64,000 nt of DNA from Montifringilla adamsi (lineage: Eukaryota > Chordata > Aves > Passeriformes > Passeridae), in NCBI GenBank assembly GCA_017590115.1, contig JAGGNK010006892.1:20821228-20885227 (forward strand), given 5' to 3'. Both the position numbers and the translations under genes were made by a program. Under the pieces are notes generated by a model. The model was not told the origin of the DNA, made no database searches, and worked only from the letters and a program-made list of their open reading frames with translations. How positions within the stretch are numbered: the first letter of the stretch is position 1; each line of letters opens with the position of its first letter. Positions 61,071 to 64,000 of this stretch are shown piece after piece.

Positions 61071-61300
61071 TGTTTTTATTAATTGTGACTAAGCTCAATA
61101 AAATTCAGATTATGTTTTCAAAATTATTTGATTTCACTTTTTTGGTGATCATTTTATCTAATTTCACTTGTTTACACTGGGGTAGGGTAAACAATTTCTA
61201 ACAAGGAACTTATGCATATTCTTTCTATTCAGTTCTCTGTGAACAAAGCCTAATTCTTCCCAGTGTAATTGCCATTCATAATTATTTCCTCAATAATTCA

Positions 61301-61315
61301 TGCAAATAATTTGCA
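61301..61315. promoter_or_regulatory. Octamer-like dyad TGCAAAT-A-ATTTGCA
   Basis: A perfect 15-bp palindrome containing the POU octamer ATGCAAAT (61300-61307) and its inverted partner. It sits in an ATTA/TAAT-rich stretch (about 61200-61450). This is a motif match only; an enhancer role is inference. Confidence 0.3.
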
Positions 61316-62569
61316 GACTAATTCATTCTTAATTCTTAAGCAGGTTCATTGAGCCCATTTGAATTCTGAGCTATGGTGATTAGAATTATCATTCTGTATG
61401 GTTTTTGTCCTTAATGGCAGAGGCAATTGAATCAAACTTTTCATTCAGCATAAGCACTCTTCTAAATCAGGATGGATTTCTGTGTGTGATTTAGTACTGT
61501 TCAGTGATGAAAGTGAATTGACTGCAACTCTCTTCATCAATTATCTGGTGCAACCCAAAACTTTTGATGACTAAGTTCTTGAATTCGATAGTCGGTCTGA
61601 AACAAATTGTGCCGTTAATCATCCTGACTGTAACTGTGCTGAAAGATTGTTAAAAGACCAACCAATGTTTTAAAAATCAAAGGAATCTTTTGAAAGGTTG
61701 TTTTAGTCTGCCCTTGATAGCATTGGAGGAGGGAGGGAGAGAGAGAGACCTTCCTTTGTTGATTTCAGTCTCAAGAATTTCAGTGTCTAAAAGTGCTTGA
61801 ATTGGACAGAATAAAAGAATTTTTAATTAATTTCTACTCAAGATAACAATTTAGGTATATTTTTTCAGAAAGCAGGGGTTTGGGACTGTTTTGTATTAGT
61901 TTTCTCAATTTGGATTTTTTTTCCTTAATGCTTCCAATTTGCCAAGCTCCAAGTTCTTACTAATACCCTTACTGCAAATCTCTCTCCATTTATTGTCAGA
62001 TAAGATGATAAATAAACTGCTTTAACTCTGATATTGTTCAGCTGAGATTTGACCAAGTCAGAAGTGGTGCAACATGGAGGAACAAGTCCCAGTGGAGAGG
62101 TGGAGCTGCTTCTGCACAGTGGGGGCACTTGTACCAACATTGGAACATAAAGACACATTAGGATGACTGAACACAAACAGCTGCTGCAGAAGAGTGCTAA
62201 ATGATGGATGATTGTGACAACTTCCTCTCCACTCCCACGAGGCAAGGTAATTCTTCAGGTTTTGCAATCTGACACAAGACAAAAATTCTGGCAAGTGGTT
62301 GCTCACTGTTGTTGTGCTGTTTTGAGCAATTTAGGAGCAAAATTCCAGAGGTTGGGGCCTCTTTTAAATTTGAGGAGCCCCCTTCTTGGAGAACCTGTGC
62401 TGAAACACAGGGAGAAGAGCAACATCTGCGCTGCTGACAAGGGAGAACACCAAAACCTCATCTGCCAGGTTACTGCAGTTCTGCCTGGCAGACTGAGGAG
62501 AGAATTTGTCACAGCCATGATCCTTCTTCTGCCCAGAAAAGACACAAACAAGAAATCTTAAGAACATGT

Positions 62570-62615
62570 ATAAGAGAAAGAAAGGAAGAAAGAGAAAGGA
62601 AGGATAAGAGTAGAA
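62570..62615. repeat. Polypurine (GAAA/GGAA) tract
   Basis: Nearly uninterrupted A/G sequence of GAAAG and GGAAG units on the plus strand. It is a simple repeat with no coding value. Confidence 0.75.
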
Positions 62616-63649
62616 AAACATATCATCACCCATGGATCTGTGACAAGGCTTGATTGCTGCAGTTTATATGTCCCATGGTCATGGTCTTGATGTGTCAGGA
62701 GTTGGGGAAAGAGTCATGTCCCTGTTTATTTCATTTTCATGTCCCAGTTTATATAATTTTTTCAATAAATCTCTTAAATCTGCCTCACATATGCAGTGAA
62801 TGTGCTAAATTGGACATTTTCACTGCCTGAGTGCTTCTGTGGCCAGAGAAGCACTGACAGAACAGAGTTGATGGAATATAAGTCCACAACTAGCAATTAT
62901 TTTCTCAATCTGGTTCTTTGATTATTATTTTTAATCTTGTCAACAGCATAAAGCCTTGCTCAGTGGATACTTGCTGTGAGAATGAACACAGAGAAAAGAT
63001 TAGAGAATCATCTTTCAGAACTGAAGAGACAACTATGGTAAGGACCACAAGCAGAGCAGAGCACGTGTAGCAAATATCTATAGCATTTAATTCTCATTTT
63101 AGTAAAAACTTATGTCTGGAAGTTTCAGAGGAAGTTGAAGGATTCCAGCTGAGGTCTTTACTAAGTGGAGGTGGATCTTAAACACCTATATTTCACCTAA
63201 TATTGAAAACATATTCTCCAGGGTTGGATTCACAGATCACACTCTTGGCTCCCTGGTAGCACCTGTATGTGGCTCTGGGATCAAACTGGATATGTGGAGT
63301 TTCTGTTATTTTCTTTAACCATCTTCAGGCAAAATATATGCTCCCAATCAATGCTGTATTGCCTCACTCCATTCTTACAGATCTGTTTGCTATTAGGAAT
63401 TCTGTTTCCAGCTGATCCAATTCAACAAAGTTCTGCTTCAAGAGCTAATCAGGCAGCATAAAAAGGAATCTGTTCAACAATGTCAGACACTCCAAGTGAG
63501 CCTTTTTGTAGATTTCTGTTTGCACTTCTGACAGCAGCAGCATCTTTAATAGAGGGCTGGATACAGCCTTTCATGTTGTCATCCAAAGAACATTTCCAGG
63601 AAAAGCAGAGATGAGCTGAACAAATACAATGCCACGGAAACACCTCTCC

Positions 63650-64000
63650 ACCCTCTACTGAGTCTCCTCCTCAACTCCGCTGTCATGAGACCCCATATGG
63701 AGAATTGCATCCAGCTATAGAAACCTCAGCATAGGAAAGACATAGACATGTTGGAAGGGATCCAGAGGAGGGACACAAAAATGCACATCTATGAAGCCAG
63801 GCTGAGAGAGTTGGGACTGTTCAGCCTGGAGAACAAACAACTCTGAGGTGAGTTTATTGCAGACTTCCAGCATCTAAAGAGACTATGAGAAATACGGGGA
63901 TAAATATTTTAGTAGGGCCTGTTGTAATATGACAAGGGGTGAAGGTTTTAAACTTAAAGAGAATAGATTTAGACTAGATATAAGTATTTTTTTTTCCCAC
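63650..64000 (+). mobile_element. CR1 LINE fragment, sense, cut by window edge
   Basis: CR1 landmarks in order: CATGAGACCCCATATGGAGA near 63685, GGAAGGGATCCAGAGGAGGG near 63752, GAAGCCAGGCTGAGAGAGTT near 63795, GACTGTTCAGCCTGGAGAAC near 63814, and AGATTTAGACTAGATATAAG near 63965. The 3' end lies beyond the window. The start is approximate. Confidence 0.88.

Larger units (their letters stand above)
54374..63649. other. Intergenic DNA, no gene seen
   Basis: About 9.3 kb of AT-rich non-coding sequence. It holds an (AT)n tract (60998-61070), a polypurine tract (62570-62615) and a stretch rich in TAAT/ATTA motifs with an octamer dyad (61301-61315). A 117-codon frame at 62208-62561 has no recognised family and is overlapped on the other strand. 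No RNA gene was seen. Confidence 0.5.

Noticed and set aside
1..64000. Neighbours expected from mammalian synteny (SPART, SERTM1, RFXAP)
   Set aside because: I looked for recognisable exons and found none; they may lie outside the window.
1..64000. tRNA, rRNA, snRNA genes or CRISPR arrays
   Set aside because: No cloverleaf with A/B boxes, no rRNA core motifs and no spacer-repeat array were recognised. The only regular repeat is the 633-bp array, which has no unique spacers.

Overview
The window is vertebrate nuclear DNA, almost certainly from a bird. The evidence is eight or so CR1-type LINE fragments, several with the typical avian CR1 3' end (ATTCTGTGAT-like octamer), one small LTR-like insertion, and a compact eight-exon cyclin gene. 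The species cannot be fixed from the sequence alone. Most of the 64 kb is AT-rich, non-coding intergenic DNA, and most open frames in it are chance or repeat-derived.

Region by region. 1-10.9 kb: intergenic, with a sense CR1 remnant (about 960-1935) and an antisense CR1 (5641-6300). 10.98-11.68 kb: a sharp CpG island, the promoter of the only protein gene recognised. 11,411-17,073: the plus-strand gene for cyclin A1 (CCNA1), with eight coding exons, all with GT/AG introns, joining in frame to 408 residues; a canonical poly(A) signal follows at 17,268. 17.3-45.8 kb: intergenic DNA with CR1 pieces (28.2, 33.3 and 40.5 kb), simple repeats and an LTR-like element near 42.0-42.6 kb. 45.84-50.16 kb: an unusual repeat complex, described next. 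50.2-64 kb: intergenic, with CR1 copies at 54.1 kb and at the right edge (63.65 kb onward, cut by the window).

The stand-out is the 45.84-50.16 kb complex. A unit of about 633 bp occurs seven times (five more or less full, two partial), arranged + - - - + + +. Each unit is made of three diverged sub-monomers of about 190 bp, each carrying an A/T homopolymer tract. A hairpin with arms of about 31 nt sits in the third sub-monomer, so it recurs at every unit junction. The array forms a near-symmetric palindrome centred near 48,375 (arms about 1.5-1.7 kb, 5-nt spacer) plus a second fold-back centred near 46,645 (arms about 460 bp, 38-nt loop). On both sides it is bounded by strongly decayed pieces of the same unit. 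The two pieces together make exactly one ancient minus-oriented unit, split at a single internal point where the homogeneous array begins and ends. This looks like a higher-order satellite array or inverted-amplification product rather than a gene. I do not recognise it as a named repeat.

CCNA1 encodes a germline and meiotic A-type cyclin in vertebrates. No neighbouring gene known from the mammalian CCNA1 region (SPART, SERTM1, RFXAP) was recognised in the window.
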